DNA of 64,000 bases from Selenomonadaceae bacterium (lineage in GTDB: Bacteria; Bacillota; Negativicutes; Selenomonadales; Selenomonadaceae). The notes under the pieces were generated by a model. That model searched no databases. It was not told where the DNA came from and was given only the letters and a program-made list of their open reading frames with translations. Location of the stretch: the NCBI GenBank assembly GCA_017614505.1, contig JAGABT010000013.1:62001-126000 (forward strand), written 5' to 3'. Position 1 is the first letter of the stretch. The number at the start of each line of letters is the position of its first letter. Positions 8,926-16,915 of the stretch are shown piece after piece. The position numbers were made by a program, and so were the translations under genes.

Positions 8926-9639
8926 TTACAAACTCACCTCCACAGTTTGAGAATCGATAACCTTCGCGGATAAAACTTTCTGCGACATTTCGTTTTTAAC
9001 GCGAATCATTTCGCCGATTCTGCCGCGCGTCATGGTAATGCCGTTCGCCGAAATTTCGATGCCCTTGTACCGCAGAATAATTTTCACCGGCTGATTTGAA
9101 CGCACCGCGACCGGCTGCTGAAAATATGCCATGGTTACCGGCGAGCCTGCGCAAATCAGCCTGTGCGGCACTAAGCCCACAACTTCCCGCGCGCTCTGCA
9201 GATATTCCGTGCGCCCGTCGACCGGCACTTCCTCTACGCGAAAATCTGCCTCGGCTACCGGCACTTCTATTCGCAGGTCGTGATTGGCTATCAGCGCCAC
9301 GTCGAAAATTTTTACCGCCACGACGAAATTTACATCGCGGTAAACCCTGCCGCCCACTGAAATTCGCGCCTTGACGGGCGTTACGCCGGTATAGTTCACT
9401 GCCGCCGACGGCAAAATAATTTTTATGTCGATAATTCCATTCGGTAAAGTTATATCCGCCAGCGGTCTCTGCAGCGAAATTTCATGGCGCCGAAATTCTC
9501 CGCGCCGTTCCAGCTCAGTCTCAATTTCCGCCACTGCCATGGATTCGATTTGCCCGCCTGGCACAATCTGGTTAGCGAAAACACGCGGCGCGAAAATCGT
9601 TACGAAAATCACTGCCGCGATAAAAAATATTCTGTTCAT
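8926..9639 (-). CDS. flgA: FlgA, P-ring assembly chaperone
   Basis: A 237-aa secreted protein with an N-terminal signal peptide (MNRIFFIAAVIFVTIFAPRVFA) and a C-terminal SAF-type domain (PVKIILRYKGIEISANGITMTRGRIGEMIRVKNEMSQKVLSAKVID shortened here to its idea: G-x-IG-x-x-IRVKN). It assists polymerisation of FlgI in the periplasm. Located between flgG and flgH, which fits the family context. Confidence 0.93.
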   Translation of the reverse strand: MNRIFFIAAVIFVTIFAPRVFANQIVPGGQIESMAVAEIETELERRGEFRRHEISLQRPLADITLPNGIIDIKIILPSAAVNYTGVTPVKARISVGGRVYRDVNFVVAVKIFDVALIANHDLRIEVPVAEADFRVEEVPVDGRTEYLQSAREVVGLVPHRLICAGSPVTMAYFQQPVAVRSNQPVKIILRYKGIEISANGITMTRGRIGEMIRVKNEMSQKVLSAKVIDSQTVEVSL

Positions 9640-9644
9640 GTCAA

Positions 9645-10436
9645 TCAGCGCTTAAGCTGGTTTGCAATTTCGAGCATGGAATCGGAAGTCGTTATCGCCT
9701 TGGAATTGGACTCGTAGGCGCGCTGGGCGACAATCATGTTTACCATTTCCTCGACGATTTGGACGCCGGACATTTCCAGCGTGTTTTGCGTAAGAACGCC
9801 CGCGCCGTCCTGCCCTGGCGTACTTTCGATTGGCGCGCCGGACGCCGCTGTCTCAAGGAAAAGATTTTTGCCGTAAGCCTGCAGGCCCGAAGGATTTACA
9901 AATCTCACGAGCGTGATGTTGCCAATTTCAGTCTGCGTGCCGCCGGTCGGCGTATCCGAAACAATTCCGTCGCTGCTGATAACGAGGCTGTCGAGCGTGG
10001 CGTTTTCCTCCAGCGTGATATTCGGAACGAGCAAAAAGCCATCGCTGGTTACGAGCCGCCTGTTAGAATCCAGCTTGAATGAGCCGTCGCGCGTATAAGC
10101 AGTCGTGCCGTCGGGCAGCTGTACCTGGAAAAATCCTTCGCCCTGTATTCCAACGTCGCTGGGATTATCTGTCGTCTGAAGCGGTCCCTGCGTAAAAATC
10201 CTGTTCGTCGCCGCAACCTTCACGCCCAGACCAATCTGCAAGCCCTGCGGATATTGCGTGCCGTCGCCAGAACTCCCGCCAGCGTCGCGCAGTGTCTGAT
10301 AAATCAAATCCTGAAATTCCGCGCGAACTTTCTTGTTGCCGTAGGTGTTCACGTTCGCAAGGTTGTGCGCTACCACGTCCATATTTTTCTGCTGCGCCAC
10401 CATTCCCGACGACGCAGACCACAAGGACCTCATCAT
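9645..10436 (-). CDS. flgG: Flagellar distal rod protein FlgG
   Basis: At 263 aa it has the N-terminal rod motif (LWSASSGMVAQQKNMDVVAHNLANVNT), the DGSFKLDSNRRLVTSDG core and the C-terminal EEMVNMIVAQRAYESNSKAI motif shared by rod and hook proteins. FlgG builds the distal rod that the P and L rings surround. It is the first gene of the unit. ATG at 10436 follows a GGGGGG site. No flgF precedes it in this window. Confidence 0.96.
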   Translation of the reverse strand: MMRSLWSASSGMVAQQKNMDVVAHNLANVNTYGNKKVRAEFQDLIYQTLRDAGGSSGDGTQYPQGLQIGLGVKVAATNRIFTQGPLQTTDNPSDVGIQGEGFFQVQLPDGTTAYTRDGSFKLDSNRRLVTSDGFLLVPNITLEENATLDSLVISSDGIVSDTPTGGTQTEIGNITLVRFVNPSGLQAYGKNLFLETAASGAPIESTPGQDGAGVLTQNTLEMSGVQIVEEMVNMIVAQRAYESNSKAITTSDSMLEIANQLKR

Positions 10437-10467
10437 AACAAAAACCCCCCAATGTCATTTTAAAATT

Positions 10468-10494
10468 ATATCGTCAAATCGCCGCGGCGCCTTA
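10468..10494 (-). promoter_or_regulatory. Candidate sigma-28 (FliA/SigD) promoter of the flgG operon
   Basis: Minus strand TAAG, 15 bp, GACGATAT. The consensus is TAAA-N15-GCCGATAA, so 9 of 12 positions match with exact spacing. It ends about 32 bp before the flgG start. A sigma-70 -10 (TATAAT) overlaps the same place, but no good -35 sits 16-18 bp upstream. Confidence 0.45.
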
Positions 10495-10561
10495 ATTCAA
10501 AAATTGGGCGAACCGTCCGAACAGTCCGCCCTTAGCCGTATGGTTTTCGCCGCGAATTTCT

Positions 10562-10828
10562 TTACTTGCGAAGATTGAGCTGCGCAATAATTTCGCGGTA
10601 ACGATTGATATTTTTCTTGCTCAGGTAGTTCAGAATGCGGCGGCGCTGACCGACCATTTTCAGCAGACCGCGACGCGAATGATGATCCTTCTTGTGTTCC
10701 TTCAAATGCTCGGTGAGGTACGTGATACGCGCCGTCAAAAGGGCAATCTGAACTTCCGGCGAACCGGTGTCCCCGTCATGCACGCCGTACTTTTTGATAA
10801 TCTCCTGCTTGGTTTCCTTGTCTAACAC
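10562..10828 (-). CDS. rpsO: 30S ribosomal protein S15
   Basis: The 88-aa product has the S15 signature [20 protein letters not shown] and [19 protein letters not shown]. It binds 16S rRNA in the platform of the small subunit. The start is GTG at 10828 behind AGGGGG. The roughly 75-nt leader (10829-10905) is GC-rich with several short inverted repeats, as expected of an S15 autoregulatory leader, though I cannot assign a fold. Confidence 0.98.
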   Translation of the reverse strand: MLDKETKQEIIKKYGVHDGDTGSPEVQIALLTARITYLTEHLKEHKKDHHSRRGLLKMVGQRRRILNYLSKKNINRYREIIAQLNLRK

Positions 10829-10908
10829 TTAAAAATCCCCCTGTGTATCGCAATTTCCTGTAGCGAAGTACGCGCCGGAGTTGCGTCGAACCGCGCCACG
10901 GTTTATGT

Positions 10909-10937
10909 AGTTTACCATACCCGCGCGAATTTTGCAA
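10909..10937 (-). promoter_or_regulatory. Promoter of rpsO
   Basis: Minus strand TTGCAA (10932-10937), 17 bp, TAAACT (10909-10914), preceded by TGG. Confidence 0.65.
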
Positions 10938-10998
10938 GCTTGATTTTTATCACCAGCATCGTCTGGCAAAAAATCCACAGTCCTAAAAATTACGCTAA

Positions 10999-11253
10999 AT
11001 ACCTTTCGCAGGCTGGCTGAATCACTATCCAGATTTTATCGTCCGGCTGGATTCTGGGAAAATAATTTTGGTGGAGGCTAAGGGCGAGCACTTGAAAAAT
11101 GACGACAGCCGCGATAAGCTTGAACTTGGGCTTGACTGGCAGGTTCGCGCAGGAGAAAATTTCCGCTACTACATGGTTTTCGACAATGAGGCTATCGCCG
11201 CGCCAAATTCCTGCACGATTAACGAATTTCTGAAAACTGTTTCGGCGCTCTGA
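10999..11253 (+). pseudogene. Remnant: C-terminal end of a DEAD/Type III restriction helicase-like protein
   Basis: The frame after a stop at 10996-10998 reads IPFAGWLNHYPDFIV, then ILVEAKGEHLKNDDS and ends NEFLKTVSAL with a stop at 11251. The YPDFIV...LVEAKG pattern is what one sees in the C-terminal nuclease part of Type III restriction/DEAD-box res proteins (acidic residue followed by ExK). Only about 84 codons remain, with no start or upstream domains, so it is a decayed gene end. An antisense frame on the minus strand (10990-11307) is taken as a shadow. Confidence 0.6.
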
Positions 11254-11262
11254 AAAATCCGC

Positions 11263-11291
11263 TTTACAAAATTTGCCAGATTCGTTATAAT
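11263..11291 (+). promoter_or_regulatory. Promoter of rubrerythrin
   Basis: TTTACA (11263-11268), 17 bp, TATAAT (11286-11291). An AGGAG site follows near 11320. Confidence 0.75.
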
Positions 11292-11331
11292 TCTCATAAA
11301 TAGACAAAATATTTTTTAGGAGAGTTTAAAA

Positions 11332-11877
11332 ATGGCTAAGTATGTCTGCACGATTTGCGGTTACGTCCATGAGGGCGACGCACCGCCGGAAGAATGCCCA
11401 ATTTGCAAGGCTCCGGCTGAAAAGTTCCAGAAACAGGAAGGCGAACTGGTTTACGCGGACGAGCACGTTGTTGGCGTGGCTAAGGGCGTCGACGCGCGCA
11501 TTATCGAAGGTCTCCGCCAGAATTTTACCGGCGAATGCTGCGAAGTCGGAATGTACCTCGCAATGAGTCGCGCGGCGCACCGTGAAGGTCTGCCGGAAAT
11601 TGGCGAAGCTTTCCGCCGCTACGCGCTCGAAGAAGCTGAACACGCCGCCAAATTCGCTGAACTTTTGGGCGAAGTCCTTTCCGCCTCGACGAAGGAAAAT
11701 CTCGAAAAGCGCATTGCGGCTGAACACGGCGCCTGCCAGGGCAAGAAAGACCTCGCTAAGCTCGCGAAGGAACTCAACCTCGACGCAATTCACGACACCG
11801 TTCACGAAATGGCGAAGGACGAAGCGCGCCACGGCAAAGGTTTCCAGGGCTTGCTCAAACACTACTTCGGCAAATAA
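11332..11877 (+). CDS. Rubrerythrin with N-terminal rubredoxin domain (reverse rubrerythrin)
   Basis: The 181-aa protein has a rubredoxin-like iron site first (C6-x2-C9-G and C22-P-x-C25), then a ferritin-like di-iron domain with EEAEHAAKF and DEARHGKGF helices. This order is the reverse of classical rubrerythrin and typifies clostridial revRbr, an NADH-linked peroxide scavenger of anaerobes. It is a monocistronic gene with its own promoter and terminator. Confidence 0.93.
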   Translation: MAKYVCTICGYVHEGDAPPEECPICKAPAEKFQKQEGELVYADEHVVGVAKGVDARIIEGLRQNFTGECCEVGMYLAMSRAAHREGLPEIGEAFRRYALEEAEHAAKFAELLGEVLSASTKENLEKRIAAEHGACQGKKDLAKLAKELNLDAIHDTVHEMAKDEARHGKGFQGLLKHYFGK

Positions 11878-11902
11878 AATCTGATTCGCGCCAATAAAAA
11901 AT

Positions 11903-11941
11903 TAACCGCTCTCCGAAAATCGGTGGGCGGTTTTTTAATTT
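11903..11941 (+). terminator. Intrinsic terminator after rubrerythrin
   Basis: AACCGCTCTCCGA, a short A-rich loop, TCGGTGGGCGGTT, followed by TTTTAATTTTT. Confidence 0.8.
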
Positions 11942-11947
11942 TTGTTT

Positions 11948-12052
11948 CAGCATTTCTTTTGAAAAAGAAACGCTGGCAAAGAAAACTGGGCCGCATAGGT
12001 CGCATCCGGCGACCTGTGACGGCCCGCGCGCCGTCCATGACGCGCTTCTTTT
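11948..12052 (+). repeat. Three-hairpin intergenic element, copy 2
   Basis: Hairpin 1 CAGCATTTCTTTT/AAAAGAAACGCTG, linker GGCAAAGAAAA, hairpin 2 with outer GGGCCG and inner AGGTCGC/GCGACCT, hairpin 3 GCGCG...CGCGC, then TTCTTTT. It lies between convergent rubrerythrin and ppaC. Confidence 0.8.
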
Positions 12053-12065
12053 AAATTCGCGCGGT

Positions 12066-13721
12066 TTACTGCGGTTTAATGCGTTTGACAGCCTCGCTGA
12101 GCGGCGGGATAATCTGTTTCTTGCGGCTCATGACGCCAGGCAGATAAACATGCGTGCCGCTGGCGTCTTTCTTGAACGCCTCGCCAATCAAAGTTTTGGG
12201 CGAACCGGCGTAGACAAGGTACGTCGCCTCTTCGAGAATGTCGGTAACCATGAGCAGGTGCATATCGAAGCCTTCGCGCTCGCAGTTGTCCTTCATAACG
12301 TCGATAAGTTTATCCTCAATGTCGAGAACTTCCTTCGGGTCCATGACGGAAATCTGGCTGACGATAATGCGGTAGTCGCCGATTTTAAATTCCTTGAGGT
12401 CGTTTTTGGCAATTTCAGTCGGAGTTTTGCCGCCAATACCGGCACCCGCGCGGAGCATTGCCAAGCCGTATTCTTTGAGGTCGACGCCCGCAATTTCAGC
12501 CAGACGCTCGGCGGTATTGCGGTCTTTCTGCGTGCAGGTCGGCGATTTGAAAAGCACGGTATCAGAAATAATTGCGGAAAGGAGCAGTCCGGCAATGGAC
12601 GGCGGAATTTCCACATCATTATCCCAGTGCATGTTGGCGACGATCGTGCAGGTGCAGCCGACAGGTTCCTGGCGAATGTAAATCGGTTCCGAAGTCTGAA
12701 TGCCGCCGAGCCGGTGGTGGTCGATAATCTCAATAATTTTGGCGTCTTCAATGCCCTCGATAGCCTGCCCGCGCTCGTTGTGGTCGACGAGGATAACTTT
12801 TTCGCGTTCGGGCAGCATAATTTCATCGGCGCTGACGATACCGACGAGCTTGTTATTTTCGACGACGGGATAACTGCGGAAACGGTGTTCGTCCATGACG
12901 CCCTTGATGTCGCTGAGCAAATCCATTGGGCGGAAACAGACCGGCTCGGAATGCATAATGCGGCGAATCGGCACGCACTGATTGAGCAAACGCCCGACGG
13001 TGTAGGTATCGTAAGGCGTGGCGAGCACGAAGATTTTCAAGTTAGCCGCCTCAGCCAGCGCTTCAGCCGCCACGCGGCAGCCGCCGGTAACAATCATACA
13101 GGAAATGCCGGAATTTAAAATCTTGCGCAGAGTGGTAACGCTGCGGTCGCCGACGAGTACAATATCTTTCGGCTTGAGACTTGCCAGCGTAGTCTCAACG
13201 CTCCCCGCCGCAATTTTGATACTGCCTTCGATAAATTCATTTTCGTCACCGGCAACCAGAACTTTGGACTCAGTTGCCTGAATGATGTCGCGGTAACGGA
13301 CGCGCATGTCAACGAGGCTTTGCAGACCGAGTTCGAGGAAGTAGCGCTTAGCTAGGTCGCTGACTGAAACGATACCGACTAAATCGCCGTTACTGTCGGT
13401 GACGGGAACGGACTGCAGTTCGCTCTTGCGCATGACTTCACCGAGGCGGCGGAGCGTATCGTGCTGGCGGACGACGGTTTTGCATTCGAGCGCCACGTCC
13501 TTGACGCGCGGATAAAGGTCAGCCAGAAGCAGCGGCTGTTCCATTTTAAAATATTCCAGCGCGTATTTAGTTTCGTTGTTAATTTTACCGCAGCGCGCCG
13601 GAACTGCATTGACGCCGAGCGCCTGCTTGAGGTGCGAATAACCAATAGCAGAACAAATCGAATCAGTGTCGGGGTTCCTGTGCCCAATGACGTACACGGG
13701 CTTGTTGCCTTTGCCTTTCAT
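12066..13721 (-). CDS. ppaC: Manganese-dependent inorganic pyrophosphatase with CBS and DRTGG domains
   Basis: A 551-aa family II PPase. The DHH catalytic domain is split: IGHRNPDTDSI at the N-terminus and SDTVLFKSPT with DHHRLGG later, plus a DHHA2 C-terminal domain. Between them lies a regulatory insert of two CBS motifs flanking a DRTGG-type segment, which in relatives binds adenine nucleotides. It hydrolyses PPi to phosphate in the cytoplasm. ATG 13721 is chosen because GGGAGG lies 8-9 bases upstream and the family N-terminus begins there; an open frame continues upstream to 13907 but crosses the promoter. Confidence 0.95.
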   Translation of the reverse strand: MKGKGNKPVYVIGHRNPDTDSICSAIGYSHLKQALGVNAVPARCGKINNETKYALEYFKMEQPLLLADLYPRVKDVALECKTVVRQHDTLRRLGEVMRKSELQSVPVTDSNGDLVGIVSVSDLAKRYFLELGLQSLVDMRVRYRDIIQATESKVLVAGDENEFIEGSIKIAAGSVETTLASLKPKDIVLVGDRSVTTLRKILNSGISCMIVTGGCRVAAEALAEAANLKIFVLATPYDTYTVGRLLNQCVPIRRIMHSEPVCFRPMDLLSDIKGVMDEHRFRSYPVVENNKLVGIVSADEIMLPEREKVILVDHNERGQAIEGIEDAKIIEIIDHHRLGGIQTSEPIYIRQEPVGCTCTIVANMHWDNDVEIPPSIAGLLLSAIISDTVLFKSPTCTQKDRNTAERLAEIAGVDLKEYGLAMLRAGAGIGGKTPTEIAKNDLKEFKIGDYRIIVSQISVMDPKEVLDIEDKLIDVMKDNCEREGFDMHLLMVTDILEEATYLVYAGSPKTLIGEAFKKDASGTHVYLPGVMSRKKQIIPPLSEAVKRIKPQ

Positions 13722-13766
13722 CAAATCAGCCTCCCAAAAAAATCGATGAACTTCAACAATGCCGAA

Positions 13767-13795
13767 ATTATATCTGAAAATTTTTGCGCTGTCTA
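13767..13795 (-). promoter_or_regulatory. Promoter of ppaC
   Basis: Minus strand TAGACA (13790-13795), 17 bp, TATAAT (13767-13772). Confidence 0.75.
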
Positions 13796-13820
13796 TCGAA
13801 AAATAAATTTTTTCGGCGCA

Positions 13821-13849
13821 TTGCCAAATTTTTGCAAACCAGATAAAAT
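13821..13849 (+). promoter_or_regulatory. Promoter of dhaM
   Basis: TTGCCA (13821-13826), 17 bp, TAAAAT (13844-13849), back to back with the ppaC promoter. Confidence 0.65.
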
Positions 13850-13880
13850 AGTTATAAGTTTGGGAAAAGGCGTGATAATT

Positions 13881-14264
13881 ATGGTGGGAATTGTAGTTGC
13901 GTCGCACAGCCGCAGTCTGGCTGAAGGCGTCGTTGAAGTTGCGCGAATGATGGCTCCTGACGTTCCGATTATTGCGGCGGGCGGTATGGACGACGGGAGC
14001 ATGGGCACGAGCTGCCGGAAAATTATTGGCGCGGTCAAGCAGGTTTATTCTGACGACGGCGTCGCGCTGATTGCGGATATTGGCAGTTCGATTTTGTCGG
14101 CGGAAATGGCGGTCGAAATTTTGAAACGCCCGAACTTAAAAATTGTGGACTGTCCTATCGTTGAAGGCGCGGTTATCGCAGCGGTTGAATCTAAGCTCGG
14201 CAAGACGCTGGCTGAAATTGAAACCAGCGCCATTCGCTCCAGAACTATTCGCAAACTTACCTGA
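13881..14264 (+). CDS. dhaM: DhaM-like PTS phosphotransfer subunit (EIIA-Man fold)
   Basis: The 127-aa protein starts MVGIVVASHSRSLAEGV, with the phosphoacceptor histidine at position 9, followed by PIIAAGGMDDGSMGTS and LIADIGSSILSAEMAVE. This is the DhaM EIIA domain that carries phosphate from HPr to the DhaK-DhaL dihydroxyacetone kinase. No dhaK or dhaL is adjacent, so it is an orphan here. ATG 13881 has GGGAAAAGG about 10 bases upstream; an in-frame GTG at 13872 is too close to that site. Confidence 0.85.
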   Translation: MVGIVVASHSRSLAEGVVEVARMMAPDVPIIAAGGMDDGSMGTSCRKIIGAVKQVYSDDGVALIADIGSSILSAEMAVEILKRPNLKIVDCPIVEGAVIAAVESKLGKTLAEIETSAIRSRTIRKLT

Positions 14265-14284
14265 ACGGAAATGATTTACCAACT

Positions 14285-14310
14285 AAAAAAACGCCGCCAC
14301 TCTGGCGACG
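14285..14310 (-). terminator. Terminator of the tRNA operon
   Basis: Minus strand CGTCGCC-AGAGT-GGCGGCG followed by seven Ts. It lies about 20 bp after tRNA-Tyr and also separates the operon from dhaM, which converges on it. Confidence 0.75.
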
Positions 14311-14320
14311 CTTTCAGTAA

Positions 14321-14401
14321 TGGGCAGGGATGGATTCGAACCATCGTAGCAAACGCAACGGATTTACAGTCCGCCCCCTTTAGCCACTCGGGCACCTACC
14401 C
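14321..14401 (-). tRNA. tRNA-Tyr (GTA)
   Basis: Complement folds as an 81-nt class II tRNA with acceptor GGGTAGG/CCTGCCC, anticodon loop CTGTAAA and an extended variable arm. No CCA is encoded. Confidence 0.93.
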
Positions 14402-14410
14402 TTATTTTTA

Positions 14411-14485
14411 TGACATTGGAGAGACTTGAACTCCCGACCCTTTGATTCGTAGTCAAATACTCTAATCCAGCTGAGCTACAAGGCC
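14411..14485 (-). tRNA. tRNA-Arg (ACG)
   Basis: Complement gives D arm AGCTCAGCTGGATTAGAGTA, anticodon stem TTTGA/TCAAA with loop CTACGAA, and T loop TTCAAGT. The acceptor GGCCTTG/CAATGTC has one C-T mismatch and one G-T pair at positions 4 and 2. CCA is not encoded. Confidence 0.88.
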
Positions 14486-14500
14486 ATATTTATTTAAAGT

Positions 14501-14577
14501 TGGTGGATCCACTTGGACTCGAACCAAGGCCCAGCCGGTTATGAGCCGGCTGCTCTGACCAACTGAGCTATGGATCC
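14501..14577 (-). tRNA. tRNA with CAT anticodon (Ile2 or elongator Met)
   Basis: Complement starts GGATCCATAGCTCAG, anticodon loop CTCATAA within CCGG/CCGG stem, and ends TGGATCC-A with CCA encoded. The anticodon arm resembles tRNA-Ile2 (lysidine-modified CAT) of Firmicutes more than elongator Met, but sequence alone does not settle it. Confidence 0.85.
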
Positions 14578-14780
14578 CCTAGGACCGACCGGTTGCAAAC
14601 CACTCTTTGTCAGAGAGCTTTTGACGTTGCCAGCGCCATTGCTGGTTTGCATAGCCTCTATCCGGTAGTTATTCACATCCGGCTACATTCACTCAATCTC
14701 ACAATTCGTGCTATATGTACAGGTCTTACAGTGTACACAAAACTCTTTACCGGCGGTTTACCAACTTGTTGTCAAAAAAA
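14578..14780. other. 203-bp spacer inside the tRNA operon, no gene recognised
   Basis: This is much longer than the other tRNA spacers (9-15 bp). It holds TGCAAACCA (near 14594) and its inverse TGGTTTGCA (near 14643), plus a TTGACA on the minus strand near 14774 without a convincing -10. No tRNA cloverleaf could be drawn. It may be a degenerated tRNA or a processing spacer. Confidence 0.4.
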
Positions 14781-14855
14781 TGGAGCGGAAAACGAGGCTC
14801 GAACTCGCGACCCCAACCTTGGCAAGGTTGTGCTCTACCACTGAGCTACTTCCGC
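14781..14855 (-). tRNA. tRNA-Gly (GCC), copy 2
   Basis: Complement GCGGAAGTAGCTCAGTGG..., anticodon loop TTGCCAA, encoded TCCA end. Differs from the neighbouring copy only in the anticodon stem (CAACC/GGTTG) and adjacent bases. Confidence 0.95.
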
Positions 14856-14865
14856 AAGAACTATT

Positions 14866-14940
14866 TGGAGCGGAAAACGAGGCTCGAACTCGCGACCCCC
14901 ACCTTGGCAAGGTGATGCTCTACCACTGAGCTACTTCCGC
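14866..14940 (-). tRNA. tRNA-Gly (GCC), copy 1
   Basis: Same as the adjacent tRNA-Gly with anticodon stem TCACC/GGTGG. A recent tandem duplication, 10 bp apart. First gene after the operon promoter. Confidence 0.95.
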
Positions 14941-14977
14941 GCCCTTATCAGCTAACCTTCATCAACTGACAAGGCGC

Positions 14978-15006
14978 ATTATACTAGCTGACGCCCGATT
15001 TGTCAA
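14978..15006 (-). promoter_or_regulatory. Strong promoter of the tRNA operon
   Basis: Minus strand TTGACA (15001-15006), 17 bp, TATAAT (14978-14983): a perfect consensus promoter, 38 bp before the first tRNA-Gly. Confidence 0.9.
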
Positions 15007-15028
15007 GAGAAATTTTTTCCCTAAAACA

Positions 15029-15057
15029 TTGCGGCGGGAAATTTTTTCGTGTACAAT
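15029..15057 (+). promoter_or_regulatory. Promoter of rph operon
   Basis: TTGCGG (15029-15034), 17 bp, TACAAT (15052-15057). Diverges from the tRNA operon promoter. Confidence 0.6.
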
Positions 15058-15092
15058 GTATATCAAATTCTGCGCGACTGGGAGGAGTTTTT

Positions 15093-15827
15093 TTGTCACG
15101 TAAAAATCGCAAGTCAAACGAAATGCGCGAAGTTTCCATAACGCGCCGCTATCAGATGCACCCCGCCGGCTCCGCGTTAATCGAAGTCGGTAACACCCGC
15201 GTCGTCTGCGCCGCCACAATCGAAGATAAAGTTCCTTACTTCCTCAAGGGTACCGGCACAGGCTGGCTGACCGCTGAATATTCCATGCTGCCCTGCTCCG
15301 CCGCCGAACGCGTTCCGCGCGAACTCAAAAAGCCCAGCGGTCGTACTGCCGAAATTCAGCGGCTTATCGGGCGGGCTCTGCGCAACGTCATGGACTTATC
15401 CGCTATCGGCGAGCGCACGATTACCGTTGACTGCGATGTCATTCAGGCGGACGGCGGCACCCGCACCGCTGCGATTACCGGCGCGCTCGTGGCTCTTGTC
15501 GAAGCCTGCGAAACAATTTACGAGCCTGGCAAAATTTTTCCAGTCAAAGATTTCGTCGCCGCAATTTCCGCCGGCATTTACGAAACCGGCGAAAAAATTC
15601 TCGACCTGAACTACGCCGAAGATTTTACCGCGCTGGCTGACTGCAACGTCGTCATGACCGGCGCCGGTGAACTCGTCGAAGTTCAGATTACCGGCGAGAA
15701 AAAAACTTTTACCCGCGCTGATTTGAACGAAATTCTTGACCTGGCTGAAGTTGGTATCAAAAATTTAATTGATATACAAAAAGACGCGCTCGGCGAACTG
15801 AGCTGGCGCGTAGGGAGGATTGGTTGA
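15093..15827 (+). CDS. rph: Ribonuclease PH
   Basis: 244 aa of RNase PH, the phosphorolytic 3' exonuclease that trims tRNA 3' ends; fitting, as it diverges from a tRNA operon. Family motifs: [65 protein letters not shown]. The start is TTG at 15093 because GGGAGGAG lies just upstream; the N-terminus [20 protein letters not shown] replaces the usual MRxDGR...LRPV, so the DGR triad is not conserved. First gene of a cotranscribed rph-rdgB-phosphoesterase-PHP series. Confidence 0.94.
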   Translation: MSRKNRKSNEMREVSITRRYQMHPAGSALIEVGNTRVVCAATIEDKVPYFLKGTGTGWLTAEYSMLPCSAAERVPRELKKPSGRTAEIQRLIGRALRNVMDLSAIGERTITVDCDVIQADGGTRTAAITGALVALVEACETIYEPGKIFPVKDFVAAISAGIYETGEKILDLNYAEDFTALADCNVVMTGAGELVEVQITGEKKTFTRADLNEILDLAEVGIKNLIDIQKDALGELSWRVGRIG

Positions 15828-16436
15828 ATGGTTAAACAAATCGTTATCGCTACGAAAAATCTCGACAAGCTGCGGGAAGTGGAAATTGCCTTAGACGGTC
15901 TGCCGGTGGAAATTCTTTCGCTGGCGGACATTGACGATTTTCCTGACGCCGTGGAAGACGGCGAAACTTTCGAGGAAAACGCGCGCATTAAGGCGAAATT
16001 TTTCTGCGAACAGACTGGACTTGCCTGCATTGCTGACGATTCCGGTCTGGAAGTTGAGGCGCTGGACGGCAAACCTGGCGTTTATTCCGCGCGTTTCGCA
16101 GGTTACCACGCGCACGATGTTACCAACAATCAGAAACTGCTTGAGGAACTCGAAAAAGCCGGAGTTACCGAATCCGCCGCCGATTACCGCTGCGCTCTGT
16201 GCTTCATCGACACGGACGGTACTGAAATTTGCGCGACGGGAATTGTTCACGGCACGATTAAAAATGTTGCGCGCGGCGAAGGAGGTTTCGGCTACGACCC
16301 GTATTTCTATCTGGACGATTCAAAAACGATGGCTGAACTCACGCTTGAGGAGAAGGATTCATTAAGCCATCGCGGAGCGGCGCTCAGGGAACTGGTGCCG
16401 AAACTGAAGGAGCGATTGCTGTGTACATTGGAATAA
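15828..16436 (+). CDS. rdgB: XTP/dITP diphosphatase (RdgB/HAM1)
   Basis: 202 aa with the HAM1 signatures IATKNLDKLREVE, CIADDSGLEVEALDGKPGVYSARFAG, GYDPYFYLDD and SHRGAALREL. It removes non-canonical purine nucleotides such as XTP and dITP from the pool. Its ATG directly follows the rph stop (coupled), and its 3' end overlaps the next start by 16 bp. rph-rdgB adjacency is common in Firmicutes. Confidence 0.96.
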   Translation: MVKQIVIATKNLDKLREVEIALDGLPVEILSLADIDDFPDAVEDGETFEENARIKAKFFCEQTGLACIADDSGLEVEALDGKPGVYSARFAGYHAHDVTNNQKLLEELEKAGVTESAADYRCALCFIDTDGTEICATGIVHGTIKNVARGEGGFGYDPYFYLDDSKTMAELTLEEKDSLSHRGAALRELVPKLKERLLCTLE

Positions 16437-16900
16437 TCAGCGACACGCACGGGAGTTATGCCGCAGTTGAAAAAGCCGTGAGTATCGCGCAGAAAGTTGA
16501 TATGTGGCTGCACCTCGGCGACTGCACGCCCGACGCGGAATACCTTCAAAGCCTCGTGGGCGTTCCAGTTTACGGCGTAGCTGGCAACTGCGACTGGCCA
16601 ATGGGCGATACCTGCTACGAGCGGATTATTGACGCGGCGGGACACAAAATTTTCATGACGCACGGGCACAACTACGGCGTTCGCTACACGCAGGAATATA
16701 TCATGGAAGCCGCCGAATCGCAGGGCGCCGACATTGCGCTCTACGGTCACACGCACATTGTCGATTATCTGATTGGTCCGCCGCTCGTTCTGAACCCTGG
16801 CAGTGCTGCGCGTCCGCGCGACGACCAGCGCGGCTCCTTTATGCTCATGGAACTTCAGCCTGGCGCCGAGCCGAAAGTTACCATAATCCGCATGAAATAA
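16421..16900 (+). CDS. YfcE/MJ0936-family metallophosphoesterase
   Basis: 159 aa with the calcineurin-like metal motifs DTHGS, HLGDCT, GNCDWP, MTHGHNYG and YGHTH. Family members are Mn-dependent phosphodiesterases; the substrate is not predictable. GTG start at 16421 inside the end of rdgB shows translational coupling. Confidence 0.92.
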   Translation: MYIGIISDTHGSYAAVEKAVSIAQKVDMWLHLGDCTPDAEYLQSLVGVPVYGVAGNCDWPMGDTCYERIIDAAGHKIFMTHGHNYGVRYTQEYIMEAAESQGADIALYGHTHIVDYLIGPPLVLNPGSAARPRDDQRGSFMLMELQPGAEPKVTIIRMK

Positions 16901-16915
16901 TTTCGAGGAATTTTT

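Noticed and set aside
10990..11307. Minus-strand 105-codon frame opposite the restriction remnant
   Set aside because: The opposite strand carries recognisable restriction-helicase sequence; this frame spans the rubrerythrin promoter and has no family.
14593..14929. Plus-strand open frames reading [18 protein letters not shown] and [14 protein letters not shown]
   Set aside because: These are the antisense of two tandem tRNA-Gly genes, a well-known artefact of automatic annotation.
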